Counted from the first letter of the stretch, positions 50,611-59,600 are shown. The stretch is 64,000 nucleotides of DNA from Hylemonella sp963512175 (GCA_963512175.1 CAUPLI010000010.1:57171-121170); one strand, 5' to 3'. Numbers and translations: made by a program. Notes: generated from the letters alone by a model not told the origin.

Positions 50611-51759
50611 TCAGCCGCAGACCTTGCGCGCGATCAGGTCCTTCATGATCTCGTTGGTGCCGCCGTAGATCTTCTGCACGCGGGCATCGGCCCACAGGCG
50701 CGCAATCGGGTATTCGGCCATGTAGCCGTAGCCGCCGAAGAGCTGCAGGCATTCGTCCGTCACCTTGCACTGCTGCTCGGTGGTCCACCACTTGGCCATG
50801 TAGGCGGCCTCCACGTCCAGCGTGCCGTCGAGCAGGCGCTGGGTGCAGTCGTTCACGAAGCTGCGCACCACGTGGGCCAGCGTGGCGCATTCGGCCAGCT
50901 TGAAGCGTGTGTTCTGGAAATCGATCACGCGCTGGCCGAAGGCCTGCCGCTGCTGCGTGTACTCCACCGTCAGTTCCACCGCGCGCTCGATGACCGAGGC
51001 CGCAGCCACGGCCAGCAGCATGCGCTCGAAGGGCAACTGGCTCATGAGCTGGGCGAAGCCCTGGCCTTCCGTGCCGCCCAGCAGATTCGCCACCGGCGCA
51101 CGCACGCCGTCGAAGAAGAGTTCGCAGGTGTCCGAGGCATGCAGGCCCACCTTCTCCAGGATGTTGGCGCGAAAGCCCGGCAGCTTTTCCGTTTCCAGCA
51201 CGAGCAGTGAGACACCCTTGCTGCCTTCGCCACCGGTGCGCACCACCACCACCAGCAGGTTGGCGGTGTAGCCGTTGGTGATGAAGACCTTGCTGCCGTC
51301 GACCACGTAGTCATCCCCCTCGCGGCGCGCGCGCGTGCGCACGGCCTTGAGGTCGGAGCCGGCGCCGGGTTCGGTCATGGCGATGCCGGCGATCAGCTCG
51401 CCGCTGGCCAGCCCGGGCAGCCAGCGCTGCTTCTGTTCCTCGGTGCCGTAGTCCAGGATGTAGTGCGCGGCGATGGTGTGCACGGCCACCGTGCCGGGGA
51501 TTTCGGCGCGCGCCAGTTCGTCGGCCACCACCAGCTGGTAGGCCAGGCTGGCGCCGGCGCCGCCATAGGCTTCGGGCAGCTCGGGCAGCAGGAAACCCAG
51601 TTGACCGAAGGGGCGCCAGACCTCGCGCGGGATGTAACCCTGCTGGCGCCAGCCACCCAGGTGCGGCAGCAGTTCGGCGTTGACGTAACGACGCAGCTGG
51701 TCGCGGAAGGCTTCGATGTCCGTATCCATCCAGGGGTGGCGGTGCAGTTGCGGCAGCAT
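50611..51759 (-). CDS. Acyl-CoA dehydrogenase
   Basis: 382 residues. LPEAYGGAGASLAYQLVVAD, GIAMTEPGAGSDLKAVRTRA (flavin/substrate region), KVFITNGYTANLLVVVVRTG and the C-terminal FGGYGYMAEYPIARLWADAR, then YGGTNEIMKDLIARKV with the catalytic glutamate. It introduces the alpha-beta double bond into an acyl-CoA and passes electrons to ETF. It lies 60 bp after the hydrolase start on the same strand and diverges from the sulfur cassette. Chain-length preference is not visible. Confidence 0.93.
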   Translation of the reverse strand: MLPQLHRHPWMDTDIEAFRDQLRRYVNAELLPHLGGWRQQGYIPREVWRPFGQLGFLLPELPEAYGGAGASLAYQLVVADELARAEIPGTVAVHTIAAHYILDYGTEEQKQRWLPGLASGELIAGIAMTEPGAGSDLKAVRTRARREGDDYVVDGSKVFITNGYTANLLVVVVRTGGEGSKGVSLLVLETEKLPGFRANILEKVGLHASDTCELFFDGVRAPVANLLGGTEGQGFAQLMSQLPFERMLLAVAAASVIERAVELTVEYTQQRQAFGQRVIDFQNTRFKLAECATLAHVVRSFVNDCTQRLLDGTLDVEAAYMAKWWTTEQQCKVTDECLQLFGGYGYMAEYPIARLWADARVQKIYGGTNEIMKDLIARKVCG

Positions 51760-51877
51760 GGGGTTCCTTGGCGGCGGGAGGGTAGAGGGCGCGGCGCGTT
51801 TGCTGCCGATTGTGCGACAGGCTTCCGCTGCGCTGAAGTGGCCGGCCGGATGGGGCCAGTGAATGCCCGGGGTTTAC

Positions 51878-51903
51878 AACATTCAAACAAGCGTTAGAAT
51901 GTT
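51878..51903. promoter_or_regulatory. Candidate ArsR-family operator AACATTC-N12-GAATGTT
   Basis: A perfect 7-bp inverted repeat with a 12-base spacer ends 3 bases before the start of the ArsR-rhodanese gene. ArsR/SmtB regulators bind such imperfect 12-2-12 or spaced palindromes over the promoter. Autorepression that also controls the downstream sulfur genes would fit the position. Confidence 0.6.
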
Positions 51904-51906
51904 CGT

Positions 51907-52569
51907 ATGAAAAAGCGCGAACTCAAGGATCTGCTCTACGAACAGGTGGCCCGCATCGGCAAGGCCGTCTCCAGCCCCAAGCGCCTGGAGCTGCTGGAGC
52001 TACTGGCCCAGGGCGAGAAGACGGTGGAGGTGCTGGCCGCCGAGCTGAGCATCGACGTCAAGCTGGCCAGCGCGCACCTGAAGGCGCTCAAGGCCGCGCG
52101 CCTGGTGGAGCACCGGCGCGAGGGCAAGTACATGGTCTACCGCCTGAGCGGCGAAGACGTGGGCCAGCTCTGGGTGACGCTGCGCCTGGTGGCCGAGGAG
52201 CATCTGGTGGAGCTGCAACTGGCGCTGCAGAAGATGGTGGCCCAGCCCGACAAGCTGGCGCAGATGGGGCGCGCCGATCTGCTGGCCCAGGCCAGGCGCG
52301 GCGAGGTCATCGTGATCGACGTGCGGCCGCAGGAAGAGTACGACGTGGCGCACCTGCCGCATGCGCGCTCCATGCCGGTGGCGGAGATCGAGCGCCGCCT
52401 GGCCGAGCTGCCCAAGGGCCGCGAGATCGTGGCCTATTGCCGCGGGCCCTTCTGCCTGCTCTCGGATGAAGCGCAGAAATTGCTGGCCGGCAAGGGCTAC
52501 CGCGTGCGCAAGATTCTGGACGGCGTGGCCGAGTGGCAGGCCGCCGGCATGCCGCTGGAGCGCGGCTGA
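51907..52569 (+). CDS. ArsR-family regulator fused to a rhodanese domain
   Basis: 220 residues. The N-terminal winged helix (RIGKAVSSPKRLELLELLAQ, KLASAHLKALKAARLVEHRR, EGKYMVYRL) is followed after a linker by a rhodanese domain (VIVIDVRPQEEYDVAHLPHA) whose active loop is CRGPFC, Cys178 and Cys183. The pair of cysteines suggests sensing of persulfide or sulfane sulfur through a di- or polysulfide bridge. It begins the sulfur cassette (DsrE-like, persulfide dioxygenase-like, MFS, rhodanese), with an operator-like palindrome at its start. The acyl-CoA dehydrogenase gene is divergent. Confidence 0.9.
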   Translation: MKKRELKDLLYEQVARIGKAVSSPKRLELLELLAQGEKTVEVLAAELSIDVKLASAHLKALKAARLVEHRREGKYMVYRLSGEDVGQLWVTLRLVAEEHLVELQLALQKMVAQPDKLAQMGRADLLAQARRGEVIVIDVRPQEEYDVAHLPHARSMPVAEIERRLAELPKGREIVAYCRGPFCLLSDEAQKLLAGKGYRVRKILDGVAEWQAAGMPLERG

Positions 52570-52596
52570 TCCCCGATTCCACGAAGGAGGTGTGCC

Positions 52597-52947
52597 ATGG
52601 CATCAACACTGTTCATCCTCAATGAAGCCCCCTACGGCAGCGAGCGCGCCTACAACGCGCTGCGCCTGGCCGGCACGTTGGCGGCGCGCGAAGGGCAGCA
52701 GGTGCGCCTGTTCCTGCTGGCGGATGCCGTGGGCTGCGCTCGCGCCGGGCAGAAGCTGCCCGAGGGTTACTACAACGTGGAGCTGATGCTGGGCAAGGTC
52801 GCGCGCAACGGCGAGGTGGGCCTGTGCGGCACCTGCATGGATGCGCGCGGCATGCAGGACGGGGATCTGGCCGCAGGCACGAAACGTTCCACCCTCAAGG
52901 AGCTGGCCGACTGGACGGTCGAGGCCGACAAGGTGCTGGTTTTCTGA
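52597..52947 (+). CDS. DsrE/DsrF-like sulfur-carrier protein
   Basis: 116 residues with an AAGGAGG ribosome site 6 bases upstream. TLFILNEAPYGSERAYNALR, LFLLADAVGCARAGQKLPEG and GLCGTCMDARGM match the DsrE family, with Cys47, Cys77 and Cys80 as likely sulfur-binding residues. Such proteins carry sulfur as a persulfide between enzymes. It lies 27 bp after the regulator and 23 bp before the MBL-fold gene, in a sulfide-handling operon. Confidence 0.88.
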   Translation: MASTLFILNEAPYGSERAYNALRLAGTLAAREGQQVRLFLLADAVGCARAGQKLPEGYYNVELMLGKVARNGEVGLCGTCMDARGMQDGDLAAGTKRSTLKELADWTVEADKVLVF

Positions 52948-52970
52948 CGAGAGATTCGAAGGGGCAAATC

Positions 52971-53702
52971 ATGTTTTTCAAGCAACTGGCGACGAAGGAA
53001 GCGTCGTTGTCCTATTTCTTTGGTTGCGCAACGGTCGCCAAGGCGGTGGCCGTGGACGTCGTGGCGGGGGATGAACAATGGTTCATCGATGAGGCGAAGA
53101 AGGCCGGGGTGTCGATCACGCACGTGATCGACACCCACGTCCATGCCGACCACTACTCGGGCGGGCGCAAGCTGGCACAGATGCTGGGCGCGCCCTACTG
53201 CCTGCACGAGTCGGACAAGGACTTCGTGAAATTCGACTACACACCGCTGCGCGACGGCCAGAAACTGGATCTGGGCAATGTGCAGGTGGAAGTGCTGCAC
53301 ACGCCGGGCCACACGCCCGACAGCATCTGCCTGCTGGTGACGGACCTGCGCCGCGGCGGTGCACCCTGGTTCGTGGTGACGGGCGACACGCTCTTCGTCG
53401 GCGCCGTCGGCCGTCCCGACCTGGCAGGCCAGGAGCGCGTGATGGCGGGCCAGCTCCATGACTCGCTGCAGGCCAGACTCATGAGCCTGCCGGCCGACCT
53501 GGAGATCTACCCCGGCCACCAGGCCGGCAGTGCCTGCGGTGTGGGCCTGTCGGGCAAGCCGTCTTCCACCATCGGTTTCGAGAAGCGCTGGAACCCTGCG
53601 CTCTCCATGCGCCGCGAGGACTTCATCGCCGAGCTGACGCGAGAGATCCCGCCGCGCCCGGCCGACATGGACCGTATGGTCGCGGCCAATATCGCGGCCT
53701 GA
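52971..53702 (+). CDS. MBL-fold hydrolase, persulfide dioxygenase-like
   Basis: 243 residues from ATG 52971. The metal-binding motifs are THVHADHYSGGRKLAQ (HxHxDH), GHTPDSICLLVTD, VVTGDTLFVGAVGRPDL and EIYPGHQAGSACGVGLSGKP. The GRPDL and HQAGSACG blocks are typical of persulfide dioxygenase (ETHE1/Blh type), which oxidises glutathione persulfide to sulfite. Its place after a DsrE-like gene and before a transporter and a rhodanese supports a role in sulfide detoxification. Confidence 0.85.
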   Translation: MFFKQLATKEASLSYFFGCATVAKAVAVDVVAGDEQWFIDEAKKAGVSITHVIDTHVHADHYSGGRKLAQMLGAPYCLHESDKDFVKFDYTPLRDGQKLDLGNVQVEVLHTPGHTPDSICLLVTDLRRGGAPWFVVTGDTLFVGAVGRPDLAGQERVMAGQLHDSLQARLMSLPADLEIYPGHQAGSACGVGLSGKPSSTIGFEKRWNPALSMRREDFIAELTREIPPRPADMDRMVAANIAA

Positions 53703-53715
53703 ACGCATTGCCATC

Positions 53716-55029
53716 ATGAGTGAACTCAGCGTGGCTCGCCACGAGGTGCAGGATGTCCTGCACGGCATCCGCCACAACCTGGCCCAGTTCGTCCACCAGT
53801 TGCTGCAGGTGCTGCTGGTGGGCTTGACCATCGGCATGATGCGCACCGTGGTGCCGGCGCTGGCCAGCGCCGAATTCGGTGTGCCCCAGGGCTCCTTCAT
53901 GCTGCTGATCTCCTTTGTCGTCGCCTTCGGCTTCGTCAAGGGCACGCTCAACTTCGTGGCCGGCCGCCTGTCGGAAAACATCGGGCGCAAGCGTGTGCTG
54001 CTGATTGGCTGGCTCAGCGCGCTGCCGATTCCCTTCATGATCCTGTGGGCCCCGAGCTGGGGCTGGATCGTCGCGGCCACCGTGCTGCTGGGCATGAACC
54101 AGGGCTTTGCCTGGTCCATGACGCAGACCTCCAAGCTCGACATCACACGGCCCGACCAGCGCGGCCTGACCATCGGCCTCAACGAGTTTGCGGGTTATGT
54201 GGGCGTGGCCATCGCCGGCATCGTCACCGCCTACATGGCCACGGCCTTCGGGCCGCGCCAGGGCTTGCTGATCTTCGGCCTGGTGGTGATCTTGTCGGCG
54301 CTGCTGCTGACGCTCTTCTTCGTGAAGGAAACCCTCCCCTGGGCCCAGGCCGAGGGCGCACGCCATGCGGCCGGCAAGACGACGGGACCCGTGCCGCGCT
54401 ACCCCACTCATGTGCCGGCCAAGCCGACGACCTGGGATATGTTCACCCTGATGAGCTGGCGCGACCGCCGCCTGGCCGCGCTGTGCCAGGCCGGCCTGGT
54501 GGAGAAGTTCGTCGACGCGCTGATCTGGGTCTTCTACCCGGTGTTCCTCTACCAGCAGGGCCTGAGCCTGCCGCAGGTGGGCTGGGTCATCGGCGTCTAC
54601 GGTTTTGTGTGGGGCGGCTCGCAGCTCTTCACCGGCAAGCTGTCGGACCGCATCGGCCGCCATCTCCCCAACGTGGCCGGCATGTGGATCTGCGGCGCCG
54701 GCGTGGCCATGATGCTGCTGGGCTCGGGCGTGGCCTGGTGGTCGCTGTCGGCGGCGGTGTCGGGTTTGGGCATGGCCCTGCTTTACCCCAACCTCTCCGC
54801 GGCCGTGGCCGACATCTCGCACCCCAACTGGCGCGGCTCGGCCATCGGCATCTACCGCTTCTGGCGCGACCTGGGCTACGGCATCGGCGCGCTGGGCCTG
54901 GGCGCGGTCGCCCATTTCACCGGCCACATGGAGGGCGCCTTCTGGTTCGTCGCCATCTCCATGGCTCTCTCGGGCGGCCTGCTGTGGCTGCTCGGTGAAG
55001 AAACCCATCCGCGGATCAAGCCCGCCTGA
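53716..55029 (+). CDS. MFS transporter of the sulfur cassette
   Basis: 437 residues with twelve membrane segments. The loop-2 signature GRLSENIGRKRVLLIGWL and the matching GKLSDRIGRHLPNVAGMW between halves are MFS signatures. Loops are short and the middle loop (EGARHAAGKTTGPVPRYPTH) is charged. It begins 13 bp after the MBL-fold gene and ends 28 bp before the exported rhodanese gene. It may export a sulfur oxyanion such as sulfite or import a sulfur compound. The direction is not visible from sequence. Confidence 0.88.
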   Translation: MSELSVARHEVQDVLHGIRHNLAQFVHQLLQVLLVGLTIGMMRTVVPALASAEFGVPQGSFMLLISFVVAFGFVKGTLNFVAGRLSENIGRKRVLLIGWLSALPIPFMILWAPSWGWIVAATVLLGMNQGFAWSMTQTSKLDITRPDQRGLTIGLNEFAGYVGVAIAGIVTAYMATAFGPRQGLLIFGLVVILSALLLTLFFVKETLPWAQAEGARHAAGKTTGPVPRYPTHVPAKPTTWDMFTLMSWRDRRLAALCQAGLVEKFVDALIWVFYPVFLYQQGLSLPQVGWVIGVYGFVWGGSQLFTGKLSDRIGRHLPNVAGMWICGAGVAMMLLGSGVAWWSLSAAVSGLGMALLYPNLSAAVADISHPNWRGSAIGIYRFWRDLGYGIGALGLGAVAHFTGHMEGAFWFVAISMALSGGLLWLLGEETHPRIKPA

Positions 55030-55057
55030 ACCGATTCAAGCTGAAGGAATGAAAACC

Positions 55058-55516
55058 ATGAAAAAACTGCTGACCCTCTCCCTGCTCGCGCTGTCCGCTA
55101 CTGTCGTCAGCCTGCCGGCCCATGCCAATGACAAGGCCGTCGTCGACGCCATGGAGGGTTACTTCGAGTTCGTCGATTACGGCGGCGCCACCATCTTCCC
55201 CGAGCAGATCCCGAAGGACGACTGGAAGAAGTTCTTCGTCATCGACGCGCGGGATCAGGGGCAGTTCGACAAGGGCCACATCCCCGGCGCGCACAACATC
55301 GAGTGGCGCCAGGTGCTGGCCAGGCGCAACCAGATCCCCAAGGACAAGCCGGTGCTGATCTATTGCAACGCAGGCACGCTGTCGGCGCAGGCCGGTTTTG
55401 CGCTGCGCCTGGCCGGTTACGAGAACGTGCGCATCCTGCAGGGCGGCATGAGCGAGTGGCAGGCCAAGGGCGGCTTCGACGCGGCGGCCAAGGCCAGCGG
55501 CGCGCCCAAGCACTGA
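55058..55516 (+). CDS. Periplasmic rhodanese-like sulfurtransferase
   Basis: 152 residues from ATG 55058, which has AAGGA 9 bases upstream; ATG 55049 is too near that site. The leader MKKLLTLSLLALSATVVSLPAHA exports it. The rhodanese domain has FFVIDARDQGQFDKGHIPGA and the active-site loop VLIYCNAGTLSAQAG with one cysteine. It is the last gene of the sulfur cassette, 14 bp from a convergent thiolase gene. Confidence 0.92.
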   Translation: MKKLLTLSLLALSATVVSLPAHANDKAVVDAMEGYFEFVDYGGATIFPEQIPKDDWKKFFVIDARDQGQFDKGHIPGAHNIEWRQVLARRNQIPKDKPVLIYCNAGTLSAQAGFALRLAGYENVRILQGGMSEWQAKGGFDAAAKASGAPKH

Positions 55517-55530
55517 GATCAGGGACGCGC

Positions 55531-56715
55531 TCAGACGCGTTCGTACAGCGTCACCACGCAGGCGCCGCCTAGTCCCAGGTTGTGCTGCAGGGCCAGGCGC
55601 GCATCGGCTACCTGGCGCGCGCCGGCCTGGCCGCGCAGCTGCTGCACGAGCTCGGTGCATTGCGCGAGGCCCGTGGCGCCCAGCGGGTGGCCCTTGCTGA
55701 GCAGGCCGCCCGAGGGGTTGGTGACGAACTGGCCGCCATAGGTGTTGTCGCCGTCCATCACGAATTTTTCCGCACCGCCTTCGGGGCACAGGCCCAGGGC
55801 CTCATACGTGATGAGTTCGTTCTGCGCGAAGCAGTCGTGCAGTTCCACCACGTCCACGTCCTGCGGGGCGATGCCGGCCTGCTCGTAGACCTGGCGCGCG
55901 GCTTCCTTCGCCATCGAGAAGCCGACCACTTCGCGCATGTCGCGCGCCTCGAAAGTCCTGTTGGTGTCGGTGGTCATGGCCTGGGCGCGGATGCGCACCG
56001 AGCGGTCCAGGCCGTGCTTTTGCGCAAAGGCTTCGGAGCAGATCACGGCGGCGGCAGCGCCGCAGGTGGGCGGGCAGGCCATCAGGCGCGTCATGACACC
56101 GTCCCACAGCATGGGCGCGGCCATCACGTCTTCCGTCGTGACTTCCTTGCGGAACAGGGCCAGCGGGTTGTGCGCGGCGTGGCGGCTGGCCTTGGCGCGG
56201 ATGGCGGCAAAGGTCTCCAGCTTGGTGCCGTACTGCTGCATGTGCGCCAGGCCGGCGCCGCCGAAGTAGCGCAGCGCCAGCGGGATCTCGGCGTGGCCGA
56301 CCAGTTCCTGGGTCGCTTCGTCGAAGCGGTCGAAGGGCGTGGGGCGGTCCTGGAAGACGGCGCCCAGCGCGCCCGGGCTCATGTGCTCGAAGCCCAGGGC
56401 CAGCACGCAGTCGGCGGCGCCGCTGGCCACGGCCTGGCGTGCCAGGTAGAGGGCGGTGGAGCCGGTGGAGCAGTTGTTGTTGACGTTGACGATGGGGATG
56501 CCGCTCATGCCCACTTCGTAGAGCGCGCGCTGGCCGGCGGTGGAGTCGCCGTAGACGTAGCCCACATAGGCCTGCTGCAGCTGCGCGTAGTCCAGGCCGG
56601 CATCGGCCAGGGCGGCACGCACGGCCTCGGCGGCCATTTCGGGGTAGGGGCGGTTGGCGCCCGGCTTGGCAAAAGCGATCATGCCGACACCGGCGACCAG
56701 GACGTTGCTGGACAT
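55531..56715 (-). CDS. Thiolase-fold lipid-transfer (SCP-x type) protein
   Basis: 394 residues. The thiolase N-half has VNVNNNCSTGSTALYLARQA, with the catalytic-position cysteine in NCSTGS. The C-half has VVELHDCFAQNELITYEALG, NPSGGLLSKGHPLGATGLAQ (histidine in GHPLGATG) and LGLGGACVVTLYERV. This is the SCP2-thiolase branch often called lipid-transfer protein, involved in side-chain shortening of branched acyl-CoAs. It is divergent from the BktB-type gene across 116 bp, so the two thiolases may share control. Confidence 0.88.
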   Translation of the reverse strand: MSSNVLVAGVGMIAFAKPGANRPYPEMAAEAVRAALADAGLDYAQLQQAYVGYVYGDSTAGQRALYEVGMSGIPIVNVNNNCSTGSTALYLARQAVASGAADCVLALGFEHMSPGALGAVFQDRPTPFDRFDEATQELVGHAEIPLALRYFGGAGLAHMQQYGTKLETFAAIRAKASRHAAHNPLALFRKEVTTEDVMAAPMLWDGVMTRLMACPPTCGAAAAVICSEAFAQKHGLDRSVRIRAQAMTTDTNRTFEARDMREVVGFSMAKEAARQVYEQAGIAPQDVDVVELHDCFAQNELITYEALGLCPEGGAEKFVMDGDNTYGGQFVTNPSGGLLSKGHPLGATGLAQCTELVQQLRGQAGARQVADARLALQHNLGLGGACVVTLYERV

Positions 56716-56831
56716 GGGGAACTCCGTGGTTAGTGTGAACAGGCCCTAAGACCCGGCCAGCTTATCACTGGCGGGGAGCCCGGGACCGAGCCGCTATCCT
56801 ATGGTCATCGTCAAAACCATCGGAGTTCAAC

Positions 56832-58016
56832 ATGAAACGTGAAGTCGTCGTCGTCAGCGGTGTGCGCACCGCCATCGGAACCTTTGGCGGCAGCCTGAAG
56901 GACGTGCCGCCCACCGAGCTGGGCGCCCTGGTCGTGCGCGAATCACTGCGCCGCGCCAACGTGGCCGGCGAGGACGTGGGCCATGTGGTCTTCGGCCACG
57001 TGGTCAACACCGAACCGAAAGACATGTACCTCTCTCGCGTGGCCGCCATCAACGGCGGTTGCGCCCAGGGCACGCCGGCCTACAACGTGAATCGCCTGTG
57101 CGGCTCGGGCCTGCAGGCCATCGTGTCGGCCAGCCAGTCCATCCTGCTGGGCGACACCGACATCGCCATCGGCGGCGGCGCCGAGAACATGAGCCGGGCG
57201 CCCTTTGCCTCGCTCAACATGCGCTGGGGGGCGCGCATGGGCGACACCAAGATGGTGGACATGATGATGGGCGCGTTGCATGACCCCTTCCACACGATCC
57301 ACATGGGCGTGACGGCCGAAAACATCGCCACCAAGTGGGGCATCACCCGCGAGCAGCAGGATGCGCTGGCCGTGGAGAGCCACCAGCGCGCCGAGCGCGC
57401 CACGGCCGCGGGTCATTTCAAGGACCAGATCGTGCCCGTGATGCTCAAGAGCAAGAAGGGCGAAGTGGCCTATGCCACCGACGAGCATTTCCGCGCGGGC
57501 GCCACCATGGACGACATGGCCAGGCTCAAGCCGGTCTTCGCCAAGGAGAACGGCACGGTGACGGCGGGCAATGCCTCGGGCATCAACGATGCGGCTGCGG
57601 CCGTGGTGTTGATGGAGGCAGGCACCGCCAAGGCCCGTGGTCTCCAACCCATGGCGCGCCTGGTGGCCTACGCCCATGCTGGCGTGGACCCCAAGTACAT
57701 GGGCATCGGTCCGGTGCCGGCCACGCAGAAAGCCCTGAAGCTGGCCGGGCTGACGGTGAAGGACCTGGACGTGATCGAGGCTAACGAAGCCTTCGCCGCA
57801 CAGGCCTGCGCAGTCACGAAAGACCTGGGCCTGGACCCGGCCAAGGTCAACCCCAACGGCTCGGGCATTTCGCTGGGCCACCCCATCGGCGCCACCGGCG
57901 CGCTGATCACCGTGAAAGCCCTGTACGAGCTGCAGCGCATCCAGGGCCGTTACGCGCTGGTCACCATGTGCATCGGTGGCGGGCAGGGCATCGCGGCGAT
58001 CTTCGAGCGGGTCTGA
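56832..58016 (+). CDS. bktB: Beta-ketothiolase
   Basis: 394 residues. REVVVVSGVRTAIGTFGGSL, VNRLCGSGLQAIVSASQSIL (active-site cysteine), EANEAFAAQACAVTKDLGLD, GSGISLGHPIGATGALITVK (histidine) and ALVTMCIGGGQGIAAIFERV (second cysteine) match the BktB group closely along the whole length. BktB condenses acetyl-CoA with acetyl-, propionyl- or longer acyl-CoA and feeds PHA or beta-oxidation. GGAG lies 6 bases before the start. Confidence 0.92.
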   Translation: MKREVVVVSGVRTAIGTFGGSLKDVPPTELGALVVRESLRRANVAGEDVGHVVFGHVVNTEPKDMYLSRVAAINGGCAQGTPAYNVNRLCGSGLQAIVSASQSILLGDTDIAIGGGAENMSRAPFASLNMRWGARMGDTKMVDMMMGALHDPFHTIHMGVTAENIATKWGITREQQDALAVESHQRAERATAAGHFKDQIVPVMLKSKKGEVAYATDEHFRAGATMDDMARLKPVFAKENGTVTAGNASGINDAAAAVVLMEAGTAKARGLQPMARLVAYAHAGVDPKYMGIGPVPATQKALKLAGLTVKDLDVIEANEAFAAQACAVTKDLGLDPAKVNPNGSGISLGHPIGATGALITVKALYELQRIQGRYALVTMCIGGGQGIAAIFERV

Positions 58017-58029
58017 TCAGGGCCGGCAT

Positions 58030-58869
58030 TCAGCCGGCCAGCACGTCGACGTCGGTCTCGCTGGCCCATTCCACCGGGTTGTGCGCCAGTACCTCCTTGA
58101 GCTCCAGGCTCAGGGCCAGCGCGGCCGTATCGGGATAGGTTTCAGCCAGATCGGTCTCGGCGCAGCCCTGCTCACGTGTGCGGCAGCGCCAGGCGGCCAT
58201 GTGCAGCAGGCCGGCCAGGGGTTCGTCGTCGTCGCGTGCGAAGGGCGCGTCGTGCTGGTCCACCACCCGGGCCAGGGCCGGCGGTAGCTGCCAGGCCCGC
58301 GCGAAGGCGGCGCCGACCTGGGCGTAGGTGTAGCCCAGCAGTTCGCGCTCGGCCGGTGCGCGGTCCGGCGCGAAGACGTCGACGCGCTGGTTCAGCGCGG
58401 CCATCTCCTGCGGCAGGCCCCGCTGCATCACCAGTTCGCCCAGCGCATGGACCAGGCCCACGGTGTGGGGCGAGACGGTGCAGCCGCGCAGCAGCGTGCC
58501 GCGGCCGCGGGCCAGCTGCCGCGTCAGCCGCGCCGTGTTGAGGCTGTAGCGCCAGAACTGCCGCATGTCCACCCCGCCGACTCGGCGGAAGGCGCTGGCC
58601 AGCGCCGCCAGCAGCGTCATCTCGCGCACCTCGGCCAGGCCCAGCACCGTCAGGGCCTGGCTCACGGTGCCGATGCGCTGCGCCATCTGGTAGCGTGCCG
58701 AATTGGCCACGCGCAGCAGTTGCGCGGTCAACATCGGGTCCTTGGCCAGCAGCGAGCTGACGCGGATCAGGTCCGGCCGGTCCTGGTTGAGTTCATGGAG
58801 CACCAGCGCCACCACCCGCGGGATGCTGGGCAGGGCACCGGGCGCTTCGAGCAGGCGCTGCAGTTCCAT
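58030..58869 (-). CDS. HDOD-domain signalling protein
   Basis: 279 residues. The HDOD domain spans roughly residues 15-205 (PSIPRVVALVLHELNQDRPD, KDPMLTAQLLRVANSARYQM, ISQALTVLGLAEVREMTLLA-like stretch) with a degenerate HD site, as in the family. These proteins take part in stress, motility or cyclic-di-GMP-linked control, not in hydrolysis. It lies 15 bp after the stop of the unrecognised 210-residue gene on the same strand, with the histidine kinase gene upstream of that. It is convergent with bktB. Confidence 0.85.
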   Translation of the reverse strand: MELQRLLEAPGALPSIPRVVALVLHELNQDRPDLIRVSSLLAKDPMLTAQLLRVANSARYQMAQRIGTVSQALTVLGLAEVREMTLLAALASAFRRVGGVDMRQFWRYSLNTARLTRQLARGRGTLLRGCTVSPHTVGLVHALGELVMQRGLPQEMAALNQRVDVFAPDRAPAERELLGYTYAQVGAAFARAWQLPPALARVVDQHDAPFARDDDEPLAGLLHMAAWRCRTREQGCAETDLAETYPDTAALALSLELKEVLAHNPVEWASETDVDVLAG

Positions 58870-58884
58870 GGCGCCAGTGTGCCA

Positions 58885-59517
58885 TCAAGATGGCTGGTCG
58901 TGGGGGTCGTCCGGTTTGGCCGTGGTCTGCAGCGGCATCAGGTCGGACTGGTAGGTCTGCATGCCCACCCGGACGGGGGGCGGGTGCTGCCCCAGCTGCA
59001 GGGCCTGCATGAACAGCTCGCGCTCGCGCGCGGAGACCGGTTCGTAATGCCGGCGCGCGAGGCGCTGCCCCATGAGGCGCTGGATCGGGGTTTGCGGTTT
59101 GATGGAACTGCCTGCCGCGTCGCCGGCGCGCCGCGCGCGCGCGAAGCTCGCCTGGCTTTCATTGACATGCCAGTGCATCGTGTCCACCTGCACGCCGTGG
59201 CGCAGGTAGGCGTACTGGCGCAGCAGGGTCTCGATCTGCGCATGGCCCAGGACCAGGCCATCCCTGCGCGCCTCGAACATGCTGCTCACTTCGAGCCTGA
59301 CGTTGAAACGGTGGTGCCGTTCATCCGCATTCACGACCTCGAGCTTGTACATGCTGGACAGGGCTTCAAGCCCGATCAGGCATTCGCGGATGGACTGGTA
59401 GAGCATCTCGCGCCGGTAGGCTTTGCGCTCGTCCAGGCTCATGCGCAGGCGCGCCACCGTGGAGGTGGTTTCCTCGGGCGGGGCACCGGGCATCAGCTTC
59501 TTGAAGAGAGTCAGCAT
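58885..59517 (-). CDS. Unrecognised cytoplasmic protein in the two-component locus
   Basis: 210 residues from ATG 59517; a longer open frame upstream would cross the 17-bp regulatory box. No signal peptide, membrane segment or known domain is seen. The N-terminal half is helical (STVARLRMSLDERKAYRREM, LYQSIRECLIGLEALSSMYK) and a middle stretch (HRFNVRLEVSSMFEARRDG) looks beta-rich. It is followed at 15 bp by the HDOD gene. The 17-bp box also found upstream of the response regulator lies 36 bases before its start. It is probably a target of that regulator. Function is unknown. Confidence 0.75.
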   Translation of the reverse strand: MLTLFKKLMPGAPPEETTSTVARLRMSLDERKAYRREMLYQSIRECLIGLEALSSMYKLEVVNADERHHRFNVRLEVSSMFEARRDGLVLGHAQIETLLRQYAYLRHGVQVDTMHWHVNESQASFARARRAGDAAGSSIKPQTPIQRLMGQRLARRHYEPVSARERELFMQALQLGQHPPPVRVGMQTYQSDLMPLQTTAKPDDPHDQPS

Positions 59518-59553
59518 GGTAGGGGACCATACCGCCAACCGGCACCTGGCTGG

Positions 59554-59570
59554 CTGAGCAAATCTGAGCA
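59554..59570 (-). promoter_or_regulatory. Response-regulator box, copy 1 (TGCTCAGATTTGCTCAG)
   Basis: Read leftward, TGCTCAGATTTGCTCAG is an exact copy of the box at 61528. It holds the direct repeat GCTCAG at 10-bp spacing, the spacing expected of OmpR-type dimers. It lies 36 bases before the start of the 210-residue gene and about 22 bases before a TATGGT sequence that could be a -10. Confidence 0.65.
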
Positions 59571-59600
59571 ACGGGGCGTTGCGCCAGGACCGGGCGGGCT

